From Pedobacter sp. ok626 (GTDB lineage: Bacteria > Bacteroidota > Bacteroidia > Sphingobacteriales > Sphingobacteriaceae), in NCBI RefSeq assembly GCF_900100435.1, contig NZ_FNEX01000020.1:79014-143013 (forward strand): DNA of 64,000 bases. Reading direction: 5' to 3'. Shown piece by piece: positions 63,303 through 64,000 of the stretch. Each line of letters begins with the position of its first letter. Positions within the stretch are counted from its first letter, which is position 1. The notes below the pieces were generated by a model, which was not told the DNA's origin, did not search any database, and worked only from the letters and a program-made list of their open reading frames with translations. Made by a program: the position numbers and the translations under genes.

Positions 63303-64000
63303 ATGGCTATTTCACAAAAATATGGTCGTACTTTTCACTATCCGTTTTCGCCGGGGACAACGAGCGATGATAGGATTCAGCACGACTATTGGAAATATTT
63401 ACAACAAATACCGACGCTAATACATACTGAGAAACTAGACGGAGAGAATAACTGTTTGTCAAAACATGGTGTATTTGCCCGCTCACATGCCGCTCCAACT
63501 ACATCGCCCTGGACAGAGAGTCTCAGACGGTTTTGGCAACTCGTTAAATATGATCTTGGCGATCTGGAGTTCTTTATGGAGAACCTGTATGCAATCCATT
63601 CTATAGAATACCGGAATTTAGAACATCATTTTTATGTATTTGGGATTCGCGAACATGATCGTTGGTTAAGTTGGGAAGAAACTCAGTTTTATGCTAATCT
63701 AATCGATTTGTCCACAGTTCCGGTTATTAAAACGGAACAGAAACCGGAAAATAAAGAGCTGTTTGAAAGAGAAATGTTGACCTTGGTTAATGGTTCAGGT
63801 ACGTTTGATCCTTATGATGTTCAACACAAAGTAAAAGCGACTATGGAAGGGATCGTTACTAGGAATGCTGACGGATACACCGCAGATGATTTTGCGCAAA
63901 ATGTATTTAAATATGTGCGTAAAGGACATGTTAAAACAGATGAACATTGGACAAGAAACTGGAAACGTGCATCATTAATATACGAAGGAGGTAGTTATGT
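63303..64000 (+). CDS. RNA ligase family protein, partial at window end
   Basis: The frame opens at ATG 63303 and continues through the last base (232 codons visible). It shows nucleotidyltransferase-ligase motifs: motif I KLDGEN with the adenylated Lys44, a motif IIIa/III region FYVFGI (~residue 112), motif IV EGIV at Glu182, and motif V around KYVRKGHVK (Lys203-Lys211). This order and the short N-terminus fit the Rnl2/Rnl5-type RNA ligases, which seal nicks or breaks in RNA. The C-terminus is outside the window; a polynucleotide kinase or ATPase gene often follows such ligases and should be looked for. DNA ligase is less likely given the size and motif spacing. Confidence 0.85.
   Translation, partial: MAISQKYGRTFHYPFSPGTTSDDRIQHDYWKYLQQIPTLIHTEKLDGENNCLSKHGVFARSHAAPTTSPWTESLRRFWQLVKYDLGDLEFFMENLYAIHSIEYRNLEHHFYVFGIREHDRWLSWEETQFYANLIDLSTVPVIKTEQKPENKELFEREMLTLVNGSGTFDPYDVQHKVKATMEGIVTRNADGYTADDFAQNVFKYVRKGHVKTDEHWTRNWKRASLIYEGGSY

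Overview
The window looks like a chromosomal segment of a Bacteroidota bacterium, most likely Sphingobacteriaceae (Pedobacter-like). The evidence is three complete SusC/SusD pairs plus a partial SusC, ECF sigma/FecR pairs, a hybrid two-component regulator, many TlpA-type thioredoxins, TTTG/TAnnTTTG-like promoters and the near absence of Shine-Dalgarno sequences. The genus is an inference from gene style, not from a marker gene.

Layout. (1) 1-8.6 kb: tail of a SusC receptor, SusD, a DUF4843 lipoprotein, a PKD-like lipoprotein, two TlpA proteins and an Asp-box propeller. (2) 8.7-17.8 kb: ECF sigma, FecR anti-sigma, STN-containing SusC, SusD and two TlpA proteins. (3) 18-36 kb: a polysaccharide utilisation locus, with GH105 and DUF2264 enzymes, a divergent hybrid two-component regulator, a TIG/NHL lipoprotein, SusC, SusD, a DUF1735/DUF4361-type lipoprotein, a GH2 and a GH16. 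(4) 36-45.5 kb: a heavy-metal RND efflux module whose pump is fused to its outer-membrane factor, a small conserved partner, a lipoprotein, a DNA alkylation repeat protein and a phospholipase C-like protein. (5) 45.5-62.1 kb: an accessory-looking stretch bracketed by two kinds of direct repeat, a 52-bp palindromic repeat and a tRNA-3'-end-like repeat. It carries TetR, an alpha/beta hydrolase, AraC, a TetA-like MFS pump, a second sigma/FecR/SusC/SusD/DUF4843/PKD/TlpA locus paralogous to (1), a truncated sigma factor and an AraC/GyrI regulator. A short remnant resembling the 3' end of fmt lies at its left edge. (6) 62.3-64 kb: a small TlpA protein and the first part of an RNA ligase.

How the genes work together. 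In loci (2) and (5), an STN domain on SusC probably signals through FecR to the ECF sigma, which would switch on the receptor operon; the TlpA proteins suggest redox handling of the cargo or of the envelope. In locus (3) the hybrid regulator senses an oligosaccharide, SusCD imports it, and the GH16, GH2, GH105 and DUF2264 enzymes would degrade the glycan. The least described signals are non-coding: a mini-ORF plus hairpin between fecR and susC at both complete sigma-controlled loci, a promoter/leader repeat downstream of two paralogous tlpA genes (one copy running into a strong terminator, so a possible small RNA), tandem palindromic operators overlapping the TetR start codon, and the repeat-bounded 16 kb segment.
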